A stretch of DNA of 64,000 nucleotides from Chthoniobacterales bacterium (GTDB taxonomy: Bacteria; Verrucomicrobiota; Verrucomicrobiia; Chthoniobacterales; JACTMZ01), in the NCBI GenBank assembly GCA_018402585.1, contig JAGYIO010000002.1:129341-193340 (forward strand). The letters are read 5' to 3'. Numbering within the stretch: the first letter of the stretch is position 1; every line of letters starts with the position of its first letter. A program made the translations under genes and the position numbers. Below, in pieces: positions 7,931-16,507 of the stretch. A model generated the notes under the pieces. That model saw nothing but the letters and a program-made list of their open reading frames with translations. It had not been told where the DNA came from and did no database searches.

Positions 7931-10900
7931 ATGCCGCAGTTTTTCGTCAACCGCCCGATCGTGGCGATGGTCATCGCGATCATCACGGTGATCATCGGCC
8001 TTGTTTCCATGGCGCGCCTGCCCGTCGCGCAATACCCGAACATTGTTCCCCCGCAGATCCAGGTCAATGCGACCTATGTCGGCGCCGACGCCCTGACCGT
8101 CGAGCAATCCGTGGCCACTCCCATCGAACAGCAAGTCAACGGTGTCGAGGGGATGGAATACATGTATTCGGTCAATGCCAACAACGGCAACATGACGCTC
8201 AACGTTTTCTTCGGCGTCGACACCGTGCCGACCGACGACCAGATCCTCACCCAGATGCGGCAGAGCCAGGCCAATTCGCAGTTGCCCGCGCCGGTCGTCG
8301 AATACGGCACCACCGTGCAGCAGAGCACGTCGGCCCCGTTGCTCCTGTTTTCTCTCTTCTCGCCGGACAAATCCTTCGACGCCCTCTTTCTCGCCAACTA
8401 CGCCTTCATCAACCTGAACAACGAACTGGCCCGTCTGCCGGGGATCGCCAGTGTTTCGATTTTCGGCGCCGGTCAATATGCCATGCGCATCTGGCTCACG
8501 CCGGACCAACTGGCCAAGCTCGACGTCACCGCGCAGGAAATCAGCAATGCGGTCAAGCAGCAGAATCGCGTCAATCCGATCGGCAAAATCGGCGCCAAAC
8601 CCATCCCGGAGGGACAGGAATTCGCCTACACGGTGATCGGCGAGGGCTACCTCACCACGGTGGAGGAATTCGGGGACATCGTCATCCGCGCCAATTCCGA
8701 CGGTTCCATTCTGCGCCTCAAGGACGTGGCGCGCATCGAACTGGGCGCGCAAAATTACAATGTCGAAGGACGGTTCCAAGGCAAGCCCTCGGCCATCATC
8801 GCCCTTTACCAGACGCCGGGCAGCAACGCGCTCGATGCCGCCGCTTCGGCCAAGAAACTCATGGCCGACCTTGCCGGACGTTTTCCGCCCGGCATGCAAT
8901 ACACGGAATCGCTCAATACGACACTGGCCGTGACGGCGGGGATCGAGGAAATCGTCAAGACGCTCTTCGAGGCCTTGCTCCTTGTCGTCATTGTCGTCTT
9001 CATCTTCCTGCAAGGTTGGCGGGCCACCCTCATTCCTTTGCTCGCCGTGCCGGTCTCGCTCATCGGCACTTTTGCCATTTTTCCCTTGCTCGGTTTTTCG
9101 ATCAACACGCTCTCGCTCTTCGGTCTCGTGCTCGCCATCGGCCTGGTCGTCGATGACGCCATCGTGGTGGTCGAGGCGGTCGAGCACCACATCGAGGAGG
9201 GCATGTCCCCGCGCGATGCCACGCTCAAGGCCATGCAGGAAGTTTCCGGTCCCGTGGTGGCCATCGCCATCGTCCTCTCCTCGGTCTTCATCCCGACCAT
9301 TTTCATTCCCGGGATCACCGGCAGCCTCTACCAGCAGTTCGCCGTGACCATCGCGGTGTCGGTTTGCCTTTCCGCCTTCAACGCGCTCAGCCTCAGTCCG
9401 GCCATCGCTTCCCTCATCCTCCGCCCGAAGGGCGAAACCCGCGGACCGCTCGGTGCTTTCTACAATTGGTTCAACACCATGTTCGGCAAGGCCACGAACC
9501 ATTATGTGCGGATTTGCGGCGGGGCGATCCGCAAACTCGCCTTGAGCGGCGGCTTCCTCCTCCTCCTCACCTTGGCCGCACTGTTTTTCGGAGGCCGCCT
9601 GGCCCCTTCCTTCCTGCCCGAAGAGGATCAGGGATATTTTTACGCGGCCCTGCAATTGCCCAACGCCTCATCGATGGAACGGACGTCCGCCGTCGCCGCC
9701 CAGGCCGAGAAAATCCTCATGACCACCCCCGGCGTGGAATACGTCACCACGGCGGTCGGCTTCAACCTGCTCAGCCAGGTCAACACGACCTACAATGCCT
9801 TCTTTTTCGTCACGCTGAAACCATGGGGTGAACGCACTTCGCCGGAGACGCAATACGGCACCATCATGCGCTCGATCAATGGCAAGCTGGCCATGCTGCC
9901 ATCCGCCATGGCCTTTGCCTTTTCGCCGCCCGCCATCCCCGGCGTCGGCACTTCAGGCGGCGTGAATTTCGTCCTGCAGGACCGCTCGGGTGGCACCGTC
10001 CCGTTCCTTGCCGAGCAGACGCAGATCTTCATGGCCGCCGCGGCCAAACGTCCCGAATTGCAGAACCTGAACACCACCTTCCTGCCGTCCGTCCCGCAGC
10101 TCAAGCTTTCGGTCGATCGCGACAAAGCGCTGATTGAAGGTGTGAGCATCGATGACGCCTACAATTCCCTGCGCACCTTCCTCGGCGGATCGATGGTCAA
10201 TTATTTCAACCGCTTCGGTCTGCAGTGGCAGGTTTACGTGCAAGCCGAGGGCACCTACCGCACGGACATCGAAAAAGTCGGCCAATTCTACGTGCGCAAC
10301 CGCAAAGGCGAAAGCGTCCCTGTGTCGGGCATCGTGCAAAGCAAACCCCGCTTCGGTCCCGAATTCACCATGCGCTTCAACATGTATCGTTCCGCGCAGA
10401 TCAATGCCACGGCGGCCGATGGCTACAGTACAAGCCAAGCCATGGCCGCCATGGAGGAAGTCTTCGCCCAGACCATGCCGAAAGAAATGGGCTTCAACTA
10501 CCTCGGTATGTCCTTTCAGGAGAAGCAAGCGGCCGAAGGCGTCTCCCCGGTGGTCATTTTCGCCCTCGCCCTTGTCTTTGTCTTCCTCATCCTCGCCGCG
10601 CAATACGAAAGTTGGTCGCTCCCGTTCAGCGTCCTGCTCGGCACGCCCATCGCGGTCTTCGGCGCCTTCTTCGCCCTCTGGGCTCGCGGGATGGAGAACA
10701 ATGTCTACGCGCAGATCGGACTCATCATGCTCATCGGCTTGGCGGCCAAGAATGCCATTCTTATCGTCGAATTCTGCAAGTCCGAATACGAAAGCGGAAA
10801 AAGCCTTTTCGATGCGGCCTTGGCCGGGGCCCGGGTGCGCCTGCGCCCCATCCTTATGACCGCCTTCGCCTTCATCCTTGGTTGCGTTCCGCTCTGGACC

Positions 10901-11074
10901 GCCACCGGATCGGGCTCCATCTCGCGCCAGACCATGGGCACAGCCGTGATCGGCGGCATGGGCGCGGCGACCCTCTTCGCCATTTTCATCATTCCGATGC
11001 TTTTTTACGTGGTGGAAAAACTCAGCGGCTCGAAACCGGGTGGACCGTCCAAGCCGGCGGACGCGGTGAAGTGA
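7931..11074 (+). CDS. RND (HAE1) efflux pump inner-membrane transporter, AcrB-like
   Basis: A 1047-residue proton-driven multidrug exporter, full length for AcrB/MexB. It begins with the usual FFVNRPIVAMVIAI first helix. The paired aspartates in TM4 (GLVVDDAIVVVEAVEHH) and the TM10 lysine (GLAAKNAILIVEF) of the proton relay are both present. Two large periplasmic loops separate TM1-2 and TM7-8. Internal duplication is normal. It is cotranscribed with the adaptor. Substrates cannot be read from sequence. A long open frame on the opposite strand is a by-product of high GC and not a gene. Confidence 0.95.
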   Translation: MPQFFVNRPIVAMVIAIITVIIGLVSMARLPVAQYPNIVPPQIQVNATYVGADALTVEQSVATPIEQQVNGVEGMEYMYSVNANNGNMTLNVFFGVDTVPTDDQILTQMRQSQANSQLPAPVVEYGTTVQQSTSAPLLLFSLFSPDKSFDALFLANYAFINLNNELARLPGIASVSIFGAGQYAMRIWLTPDQLAKLDVTAQEISNAVKQQNRVNPIGKIGAKPIPEGQEFAYTVIGEGYLTTVEEFGDIVIRANSDGSILRLKDVARIELGAQNYNVEGRFQGKPSAIIALYQTPGSNALDAAASAKKLMADLAGRFPPGMQYTESLNTTLAVTAGIEEIVKTLFEALLLVVIVVFIFLQGWRATLIPLLAVPVSLIGTFAIFPLLGFSINTLSLFGLVLAIGLVVDDAIVVVEAVEHHIEEGMSPRDATLKAMQEVSGPVVAIAIVLSSVFIPTIFIPGITGSLYQQFAVTIAVSVCLSAFNALSLSPAIASLILRPKGETRGPLGAFYNWFNTMFGKATNHYVRICGGAIRKLALSGGFLLLLTLAALFFGGRLAPSFLPEEDQGYFYAALQLPNASSMERTSAVAAQAEKILMTTPGVEYVTTAVGFNLLSQVNTTYNAFFFVTLKPWGERTSPETQYGTIMRSINGKLAMLPSAMAFAFSPPAIPGVGTSGGVNFVLQDRSGGTVPFLAEQTQIFMAAAAKRPELQNLNTTFLPSVPQLKLSVDRDKALIEGVSIDDAYNSLRTFLGGSMVNYFNRFGLQWQVYVQAEGTYRTDIEKVGQFYVRNRKGESVPVSGIVQSKPRFGPEFTMRFNMYRSAQINATAADGYSTSQAMAAMEEVFAQTMPKEMGFNYLGMSFQEKQAAEGVSPVVIFALALVFVFLILAAQYESWSLPFSVLLGTPIAVFGAFFALWARGMENNVYAQIGLIMLIGLAAKNAILIVEFCKSEYESGKSLFDAALAGARVRLRPILMTAFAFILGCVPLWTATGSGSISRQTMGTAVIGGMGAATLFAIFIIPMLFYVVEKLSGSKPGGPSKPADAVK

Positions 11075-11090
11075 CGCCTGATCGCAAAGT

Positions 11091-11122
11091 GCCGCGGGCT
11101 CGGAGACGGTAATTCCCGCGGC
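11091..11122. terminator. Candidate bidirectional terminator hairpin
   Basis: An 8-bp perfect stem, GCCGCGGG / CCCGCGGC, with a 16-base loop lies between the convergent pump and glycosyltransferase genes. There is no clear U-tract on either strand, so a structural barrier or Rho-assisted stop is as likely as intrinsic termination. Confidence 0.35.
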
Positions 11123-11133
11123 CAGCGGGCGGA

Positions 11134-12390
11134 CTACACTCCGGGTCCGGTTTCGTTTTTTACCTCGGGCTCGCTTGGACTTGGCAATGGGTCCGGCGCT
11201 TCGTCTTTTTGCTCAAGTTCCATGATCCGCCGCGCACTCCGGTCGCCGATCCAGGCCCCGAAGCGCACCCAACCCGAGTCCTGTGCCGCCTCGGCAACCT
11301 GCCCGAGCCGCTCCTTCTCCTCCCGGGTCTCATCCAATTTCTCGCGGGTGCGGCGGAGGGCGTCCGCGTATCCGGCCAGATCGAGCGGATCATGCCCCTC
11401 GAGCAATGCGGCCCAATGGGCGGGCGCATTCTGCGCCTCGTGGGAGCGCAGGGTGGATGTGAGCACGGCCTGCGTGTCTTCGGGACTGGCGGCCGCCGCC
11501 AATTGCAGGATGATTTGTTGGAACAGATCCTCCCGTGCTCCGGTCAGACTGTTCCAGGCTGTCCGGTGGTAGGCCGCGGTATTGCGCCGCGTCTCCGGCG
11601 AAACGGCCAGCCTACCGCTCAAGGCGGTGAGCACGGAAAGCTGGAGCTGCAAATTTTCCGCGGTCTGGCGCGGGGTTGCCTCCCGCGGGGGGGCCGGCGG
11701 GTAATGATCGAGCAAAGCCTCGGGCCAGACGATCATTTGGCCTTGCAAGGCGGCAATCAAGACCACGGCTTGGTCGAAAGAGAGGGTGTTTTCCGGCCAT
11801 GGATTGGCCGCCAGGTAGTCGCGTCGGACGAAGAGGTTGGAGAAGGGGCCGGGGAAGTATCCGCAACCCAGCCAATCAGGCAGCTCCGCTCCCCCTTGCC
11901 CCGGGGCCCACAAGCGGGCCAAGTGGGCGGTGCGCGGGTCATCCGCGGGAAGCGCTTGGCCACGACTGTCAATCGCCCGGAGCCTGGTCACGACGAGGCC
12001 GGGCGGACGGTTCCCCTCCGGAGTCTCGAACGCCGCAAGGCACTTCTCGATGCGTTGTGGTGCGTAGCGGTCGCCCGCCTGCAGGAAAGTGAGATAATCG
12101 TCGGGGGCACAATGTTCCAGCACCGCGTTGATCGCGGAGGCCAGAGGGCCTGGCTCGACTGGGAAGAGTTCGACCGGTAACTCTGGAAATTCGCCCGGCA
12201 GCGTCTCCGTCCCGGGATGTGAGCCGTCATCCAAGAGGACAATGCGGGCCGGCGGGCGGGTCTGGGCGGCCAGTGATTTGAGCGAGTCCCGCAGGCCGGG
12301 CATTCTCGGGAAGAGTGGCATGACCACTGCGACGCGGGCCCCTTCGAAACGAGGAGCCGGGATGCCGCTGTTCTTTGTTGCCTCCGCCAT
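11134..12390 (-). CDS. Family 2 (GT-A) glycosyltransferase
   Basis: A 418-residue protein. Residues 1-120 form a GT2 nucleotide-sugar binding domain: VVMPLFPRMPGLRDSLKSLAAQT, IVLLDDGS, and LTFLQAGDRYAP in place of the usual DxD-type DADD. The middle is less typical, and residues from about 345 on contain a charged coiled-coil stretch (RRTREKLDETREEKERLGQ) and a Pro-rich tail. It probably transfers a sugar to an envelope polysaccharide or lipid. The start is the ATG at 12390, preceded by GGAAG. A GTG at 12411 would add seven residues. The acceptor is unknown, and the imperfect DxD leaves some doubt about activity. Confidence 0.7.
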   Translation of the reverse strand: MAEATKNSGIPAPRFEGARVAVVMPLFPRMPGLRDSLKSLAAQTRPPARIVLLDDGSHPGTETLPGEFPELPVELFPVEPGPLASAINAVLEHCAPDDYLTFLQAGDRYAPQRIEKCLAAFETPEGNRPPGLVVTRLRAIDSRGQALPADDPRTAHLARLWAPGQGGAELPDWLGCGYFPGPFSNLFVRRDYLAANPWPENTLSFDQAVVLIAALQGQMIVWPEALLDHYPPAPPREATPRQTAENLQLQLSVLTALSGRLAVSPETRRNTAAYHRTAWNSLTGAREDLFQQIILQLAAAASPEDTQAVLTSTLRSHEAQNAPAHWAALLEGHDPLDLAGYADALRRTREKLDETREEKERLGQVAEAAQDSGWVRFGAWIGDRSARRIMELEQKDEAPDPLPSPSEPEVKNETGPGV

Positions 12391-12394
12391 GGGC

Positions 12395-12424
12395 TTCCAT
12401 TCGTAATACACACTGTTCTAATAT
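12395..12424 (+). promoter_or_regulatory. Candidate sigma70 promoter for the M29-like gene
   Basis: TTCCAT (12395-12400) and TAATAT (12419-12424) are separated by 18 bases in the divergent spacer, ending 17 bases before the ATG at 12442. The -10 matches well and the -35 only moderately. No Shine-Dalgarno sequence follows. Confidence 0.35.
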
Positions 12425-12441
12425 TCCAACTTGATTAAACC

Positions 12442-13584
12442 ATGAGCAATCGAACCTTCCCGCCCTTCAGCTTGAGCCGTCTGCTCAAGAAGACCTTCGA
12501 ACCCACTCCCGGCCAGCGTGTCTGCGTCCTTATTGACTTGAAAAACCCGCGCGATATCGTGGACTTCAAATTTCTGGCCGACGAAGGCCTCACCGTGCAG
12601 CGCAAGGCGCACGATGTCTTTTTCCAAGGCTTGAAAAACGGGGTCCTGGAGGAACTCGGGCTCAAGGGTGGTGAAATTTATGCTTACGAACTGACCGGCG
12701 GGAGCAATTTGGATTTGCCCGACGAGGCCTTTGCCCCGGACGGTCGCCAGCTTAGTTTTGAAAAAGACATTTATCCGAATTACGACCTCATCCTCTGCGT
12801 CTCCACTTACTCCGCGACCGCCCCGCTCACCGCTTCGGCCAAGCAGCATGGTTTCCGCGGCGCCACCCTGCACGGGGTCAACGATGTCATTCTCAGCTCC
12901 GGCCTGTCCGTGGACTACGACGAAGTCAGCGTCGAAGCGGAGAAGCTCCGTCAAGGCATGACCCGCGCCGATTCGGTCGAACTCGATTTCCTGCTCGAGA
13001 ACGGGGTGATGCACACCCTCAGGCTAGAACTTGGCCGGCAAGAAGCGCAGAAGAGCCACGGCCTCTGTCGCGGCAGCGAGCCCGATGTAGCCAACCTGCC
13101 TGCCGGGGAGATTTATTACGTACCGGTCGGGGCGGAAGGGGAATTCCCCCTCAAATACGCGGACGGCACCCTCGGCCTCATGCATGTGACCGGCGGCCGG
13201 ATCAAAAAAGCGAGTCTCATCAAAGGGGATGCGGCCATCATCGCAGCGCACAATGAAAAATTGGCCAATGATCCGGTGACCGGCGAACTCGGGGAATTGG
13301 GCTTCGGCACTCAAGTCCTTCCGGTTTCCGGGCGCGACATTCAAGACGAAAAGATCCGCGGTACCTTTCATATCGCCACCGGGCGCAGCGACCATCTCGG
13401 GGGCAGTCTCACCCCGGACCGCTTCGCGAACAAAATGAATGCGACCCATGACGACATCCTTTTCTCGCCCGAAAAAACGCCCGAGGTGAAATCGTCCGAG
13501 GTCCGCCTCTTCCGCGACAACAAAGTGGAAATCTTGCTCAAGGATTTCCATCCGTCTCCTTACATGGAGAGCCTGCTCGCCTAG
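12442..13584 (+). CDS. M29-like metallo-aminopeptidase family protein
   Basis: A 380-residue protein related to the thermophilic aminopeptidase M29/NicX superfamily. The C-terminal half carries the family pattern: NLPAGEIYYVPV (metal-ligand Glu region), GELGFGTQVLPVSGRDIQDEKIRGTFHIATG, then GG and a NATHDDI stretch in place of the usual HxD near the end. The N-terminal half is an alpha/beta domain. These enzymes are dinuclear-metal peptidases or ring-cleaving dioxygenases, so the reaction is uncertain. It heads a cluster with two methyltransferases and a HAD phosphatase. The start is ATG after a short AT-rich leader. Confidence 0.7.
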   Translation: MSNRTFPPFSLSRLLKKTFEPTPGQRVCVLIDLKNPRDIVDFKFLADEGLTVQRKAHDVFFQGLKNGVLEELGLKGGEIYAYELTGGSNLDLPDEAFAPDGRQLSFEKDIYPNYDLILCVSTYSATAPLTASAKQHGFRGATLHGVNDVILSSGLSVDYDEVSVEAEKLRQGMTRADSVELDFLLENGVMHTLRLELGRQEAQKSHGLCRGSEPDVANLPAGEIYYVPVGAEGEFPLKYADGTLGLMHVTGGRIKKASLIKGDAAIIAAHNEKLANDPVTGELGELGFGTQVLPVSGRDIQDEKIRGTFHIATGRSDHLGGSLTPDRFANKMNATHDDILFSPEKTPEVKSSEVRLFRDNKVEILLKDFHPSPYMESLLA

Positions 13585-13600
13585 CCGGAGGCGCGCCGGC

Positions 13601-14350
13601 GTGGCCGACAACCTCTACGAAAGCGACCGGCAGGTCCGTGAATATCTGCTCTTCCATTACGGGGAGCCGGATCTGGTTTTGCCGTGGAAGCGCGGTCCGC
13701 GGGAGGCGCTCGGCTTCCCCGCGCGCTGTGTGCGCGAACTGATCAATTCGTCGTCGGTCGGTCGCGACGCCCGTGCCCTCGATCTCGGGTGCGCGGTCGG
13801 ACGTTCCTCCTTCGAATTGGCCGGCCATTGCCGCGAAGTGATCGGGATCGATTTCTCGCGCGCTTTCATTGCCGCCGCGGAAAAAATTCGCTCGAGTGGG
13901 TCGCTCGCTTACCAATACGCCTTGGAAGGCGATCGCACGGCATCCGCCACCGCCCGCCTTCCATCGGGCATCGACCCCGCCCGGATCCACTTCGAAGCGG
14001 GAGATGCGATGAATTTGCGGGAGAATCTCGGGGAGTTCGACATTGTTCTGGCCGCCAACCTGCTCTGCCGTCTGCCCGACCCGCGCGTTTTCCTCGAACG
14101 CGTCCCGCAACTGGTCAAACCCGGCGGACAACTTTTGCTCACCACACCGTTCAGCTGGTTGGAACAATTCACGGCGCGGGACCATTGGGTCGGCGGACGT
14201 GATGAGGTGGAATGTGCCGAGGAATTGACCCGCCTCCTCGAACCGCATTTCGAACTCAAACTTTCCAAAGACCTGCCCTTTCTCATCCGGGAACACGCGC
14301 GGAAGTTCCAGTGGAGCGTGGCTTGGGGCACGCGGTGGGTGCGACGTTGA
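13601..14350 (+). CDS. Stand-alone OvoA-type 4-mercaptohistidine N1-methyltransferase (putative)
   Basis: A 249-residue SAM methyltransferase that resembles the C-terminal methyltransferase domain of the ovothiol enzyme OvoA along its whole length. Features are the N-terminal YESDRQVREYLLFHYG, the SAM-binding ALDLGCAVGRSSFELA at 59-74, GIDFSRAFI, the NLLCRLPDPRVFL block and the TPFSWLEQFT segment. In OvoA this domain is fused to a sulfoxide synthase; here it is free, and no synthase lies in the window. The start is GTG, with GGAGG at 13587-13591 nine bases upstream, one of the few strong ribosome sites here. It overlaps the next gene by one base. Confidence 0.75.
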   Translation: MADNLYESDRQVREYLLFHYGEPDLVLPWKRGPREALGFPARCVRELINSSSVGRDARALDLGCAVGRSSFELAGHCREVIGIDFSRAFIAAAEKIRSSGSLAYQYALEGDRTASATARLPSGIDPARIHFEAGDAMNLRENLGEFDIVLAANLLCRLPDPRVFLERVPQLVKPGGQLLLTTPFSWLEQFTARDHWVGGRDEVECAEELTRLLEPHFELKLSKDLPFLIREHARKFQWSVAWGTRWVRR

Positions 14351-14922
14351 TGGACTGGAACCAACGCTACGAGGCGGAGGACACGCCTTGGGACAAGGAC
14401 GAGGCGCACCCCGTGCTGCTCGACATGCTGACCCACGGCGCCCTCGCCGGACGGGTCCTTGTGCCGGGCTGCGGCACGGGCCACGACGTGCGCGAACTTG
14501 CGCGGCGCGGGCTGGAAGTTGTCGGCCTTGATCTCGCCTCGCTGGCTCTCGACCGCGCGCGCTCCCATCCGCCGGCGGGCCACGAGACCTACCAGCTCGG
14601 CGATCTCTTCCATGTGCCGGAACGCTGGCGACACCATTTCGACGGGGTTTTCGAACACACCTGTTTTTGCGCCATCGAACCGGCGCGCCGTCCCGACTAT
14701 GTCACGGCCGTGGCCGAAGCGCTCAAGCCCGGCGGACACCTGCTCGCTGTCTTTTTCGTCAATCCCGACAACGACGGCCAAGGTCCGCCCTTCGGTTGCA
14801 CGGCGGCGGAACTGGACCTTCTCTTCGGCGAAAACTTCCGCCTGCGCGAGGAGCATTGGGAAATTCCGACCTACCCCGAGCGCGCCGGACGGGAGTTGCT
14901 TCGGCTTTACCAGCGCGTTTGA
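14350..14922 (+). CDS. TPMT-like SAM-dependent methyltransferase
   Basis: A 190-residue protein of the thiopurine S-methyltransferase family. It has WNQRYEAEDTPWDKDEAHPVL at the N-terminus, SAM motif VLVPGCGTGHDVRELA at 37-52, acidic GLDLA, and the characteristic FEHTCFCAIEP followed by LKPGGHLLAVFF. Family members methylate S, Se or Te centres or halides. The ATG overlaps the stop of the OvoA-type methyltransferase (TGATG), so the two are translated together. A thiol substrate would fit this pairing, but that is inference. Confidence 0.8.
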   Translation: MDWNQRYEAEDTPWDKDEAHPVLLDMLTHGALAGRVLVPGCGTGHDVRELARRGLEVVGLDLASLALDRARSHPPAGHETYQLGDLFHVPERWRHHFDGVFEHTCFCAIEPARRPDYVTAVAEALKPGGHLLAVFFVNPDNDGQGPPFGCTAAELDLLFGENFRLREEHWEIPTYPERAGRELLRLYQRV

Positions 14923-14930
14923 ATGACGGG

Positions 14931-15719
14931 GTGAAATTCCGCGCTGTTCTCTTCGACCTCGACGACACGCTGGTTTGGGACGAACGGATGTCGCGCCAGG
15001 CCCTGATCGAGACGGCCGCCCGCGGGGCCGCCGTGCACGACCTCGATGCCGGGCGGTTGATGTCGGCGGCCAAACAGGCCGGGGACACGCTGTGGCGGGC
15101 CCACGCGCCGGTCGAGCGCTGCGACGAACTCGGCATCGTGGCCTTCGAGGGGATGTGGGGCCACTTCCAGGGCGAGGAGGATTACCTGCGCCACCTGCGC
15201 GAATGGACGCCGCAATTCCGCCGCGCAATCTGGGAACACGCGCTGCAAGAGCAGGGGATGGAGGACGGGAAACTCGCGGAACAACTGGGCGAATTTTTCC
15301 GCCTCCGCCGGCGTGAATTGCAGGACCGCCTGCCGGGTGCGGAAGCGGTTCTCCACACCCTGCAGCAAGCCGGTCTGCGCATCGGTCTGCTGACCAACGG
15401 CGCGGCCAGCGTGCAACGCGAAAAAATCGAAACGTCCGGCCTCGGGATGTATTTCGACGCCGCGGTGGTTTCGGGTGAACTCGGCACCGGGAAACCGGAG
15501 CCGGCAATTTTTCAGCACTTGCTCGGGCGCCTTGGGGTGGAAGCGCGGGAATCGCTCATGGTGGGAAACTCGCTGTCCCGCGATGTGATCGGCGGCCAGC
15601 GCGTCGGCTTGCACACTTGCTGGCTGGCCCTCGAGGGGGAAGACGAGCCGGTTGGCCTGGTCGAACCCGATTTCACCATCCACTCGCTCGGCGAGTTGCC
15701 GCGTTTGGTGCTGGGGTAA
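14931..15719 (+). CDS. HAD-superfamily hydrolase (subfamily IA)
   Basis: A 262-residue phosphatase-type HAD protein. It has motif I FDLDDTLVWDE, a helical cap, motif II LLTNGA, motif III Lys in GKPEPAIF, and motif IV GNSLSRDVIGGQRVG. All catalytic residues are present. It is close to YjjG/Gph-like nucleotide or glycolate phosphatases, but the substrate cannot be assigned. The start is GTG at 14931 by position just before motif I; a TTG at 14919 overlapping the preceding stop is an alternative. It is the last gene of the M29-OvoM-TPMT cluster. Confidence 0.82.
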   Translation: MKFRAVLFDLDDTLVWDERMSRQALIETAARGAAVHDLDAGRLMSAAKQAGDTLWRAHAPVERCDELGIVAFEGMWGHFQGEEDYLRHLREWTPQFRRAIWEHALQEQGMEDGKLAEQLGEFFRLRRRELQDRLPGAEAVLHTLQQAGLRIGLLTNGAASVQREKIETSGLGMYFDAAVVSGELGTGKPEPAIFQHLLGRLGVEARESLMVGNSLSRDVIGGQRVGLHTCWLALEGEDEPVGLVEPDFTIHSLGELPRLVLG

Positions 15720-15727
15720 TTTGTCCA

Positions 15728-15793
15728 GGTAGGGACGAGCGGCCCGCTCGTCCACCCCGTTTCGATCGGGCCCGCGGGCCGCGTGCCCCTACC
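15728..15793. repeat. Short palindromic element with imperfect terminal inverted repeats
   Basis: A 66-base intergenic unit bounded by GGTAGGGACGAGCGGCC and the near-complement GGCCGCGTGCCCCTACC. Inside the left half is a tight palindrome, GGACGAGCGG-c-CCGCTCGTCC. It sits between convergent genes. The form is that of a REP/MITE-like dispersed element; its copy number is not known from this window. Confidence 0.6.
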
Positions 15794-15801
15794 TTACTTT
15801 A

Positions 15802-16452
15802 TTACGGCAACTGCACCGGCGCCTCGTCCGCCGGCAGGACGTCGGGATACTGCCGCGCCGGCACGAACTTCGCCTGGGGTTGCGGCCGCGGCGGTTCCTG
15901 CAGCGGCCAGGTCGGATCGATGCGGGTCTGGAAGAGACCGGACAACGATTCTTTTTCCAACTTTTCGGTGAAGTCCTTGAGTGTGGTGTCAGCCCGCCGG
16001 ACCTTGTCGAAAAACAAGGTGTAGTAAGCCCGCCGCGCGGCACGGTAGTCCTCCGGAGTCGGTGCGGTATCCGCCATCTGCTCCAATTCCATCAACCTCG
16101 GGTCGCGGTCGAGGCGTGCTTTGATCTTGGCCAAGCGGATGCGCATCTTGCGCTCGGCTTCGAGCGGATCTTCGAGGACCGGAACCGCGGCCGGCAAGCG
16201 CGGGGCGCTGCGGCCACTGAGACTTCCGGCCGAGCCTGACGGTGCGCCGAAAAGATCGTCCCCGAAAACGTTGTCCTCTCCCGGAAAATTTCCGTCCATC
16301 TCCGGCAAGGCCTCTTCACCAGGTTCGAGGGCCGGCTCTTTGATGATGGTTTCCTCGGCTTCGACGATCAGCGCAGCGCTCGGCTTTTCTTCCTCGGCCG
16401 GAAGGGTCGCCACCGAGAAAACAATCGGAACCAAGGCAATGAACCAACGCAT
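15802..16452 (-). CDS. Secreted hypothetical protein
   Basis: A 216-residue protein with an N-terminal signal sequence (MRWFIALVPIVFSVATLPAEE), a disordered acidic Pro/Gly region to about residue 85, a charged helical segment (about 90-165, many Arg/Lys/Glu) and a Pro-rich tail. There is no recognisable domain. The start at 16452 is favoured by AAGGAG five bases upstream; the in-frame codon at 16467 is less likely. It is divergent from pabB. I assign no function; it is periplasmic or exported by its signal. Confidence 0.55.
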   Translation of the reverse strand: MRWFIALVPIVFSVATLPAEEEKPSAALIVEAEETIIKEPALEPGEEALPEMDGNFPGEDNVFGDDLFGAPSGSAGSLSGRSAPRLPAAVPVLEDPLEAERKMRIRLAKIKARLDRDPRLMELEQMADTAPTPEDYRAARRAYYTLFFDKVRRADTTLKDFTEKLEKESLSGLFQTRIDPTWPLQEPPRPQPQAKFVPARQYPDVLPADEAPVQLP

Positions 16453-16507
16453 CATGGCTCCTTGCATAGCGCGGGAGCCCTTGAAATGGAACCGCTTTCC
16501 CGCTCAC

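Noticed and set aside
6530..9655. Very long open frame on the minus strand opposite the RND pump genes
   Set aside because: It is antisense to two clear RND genes; composition is His/Asp/Arg/Gly-rich as expected from reverse reading of GC-rich codons, with no domain, signal or start context.
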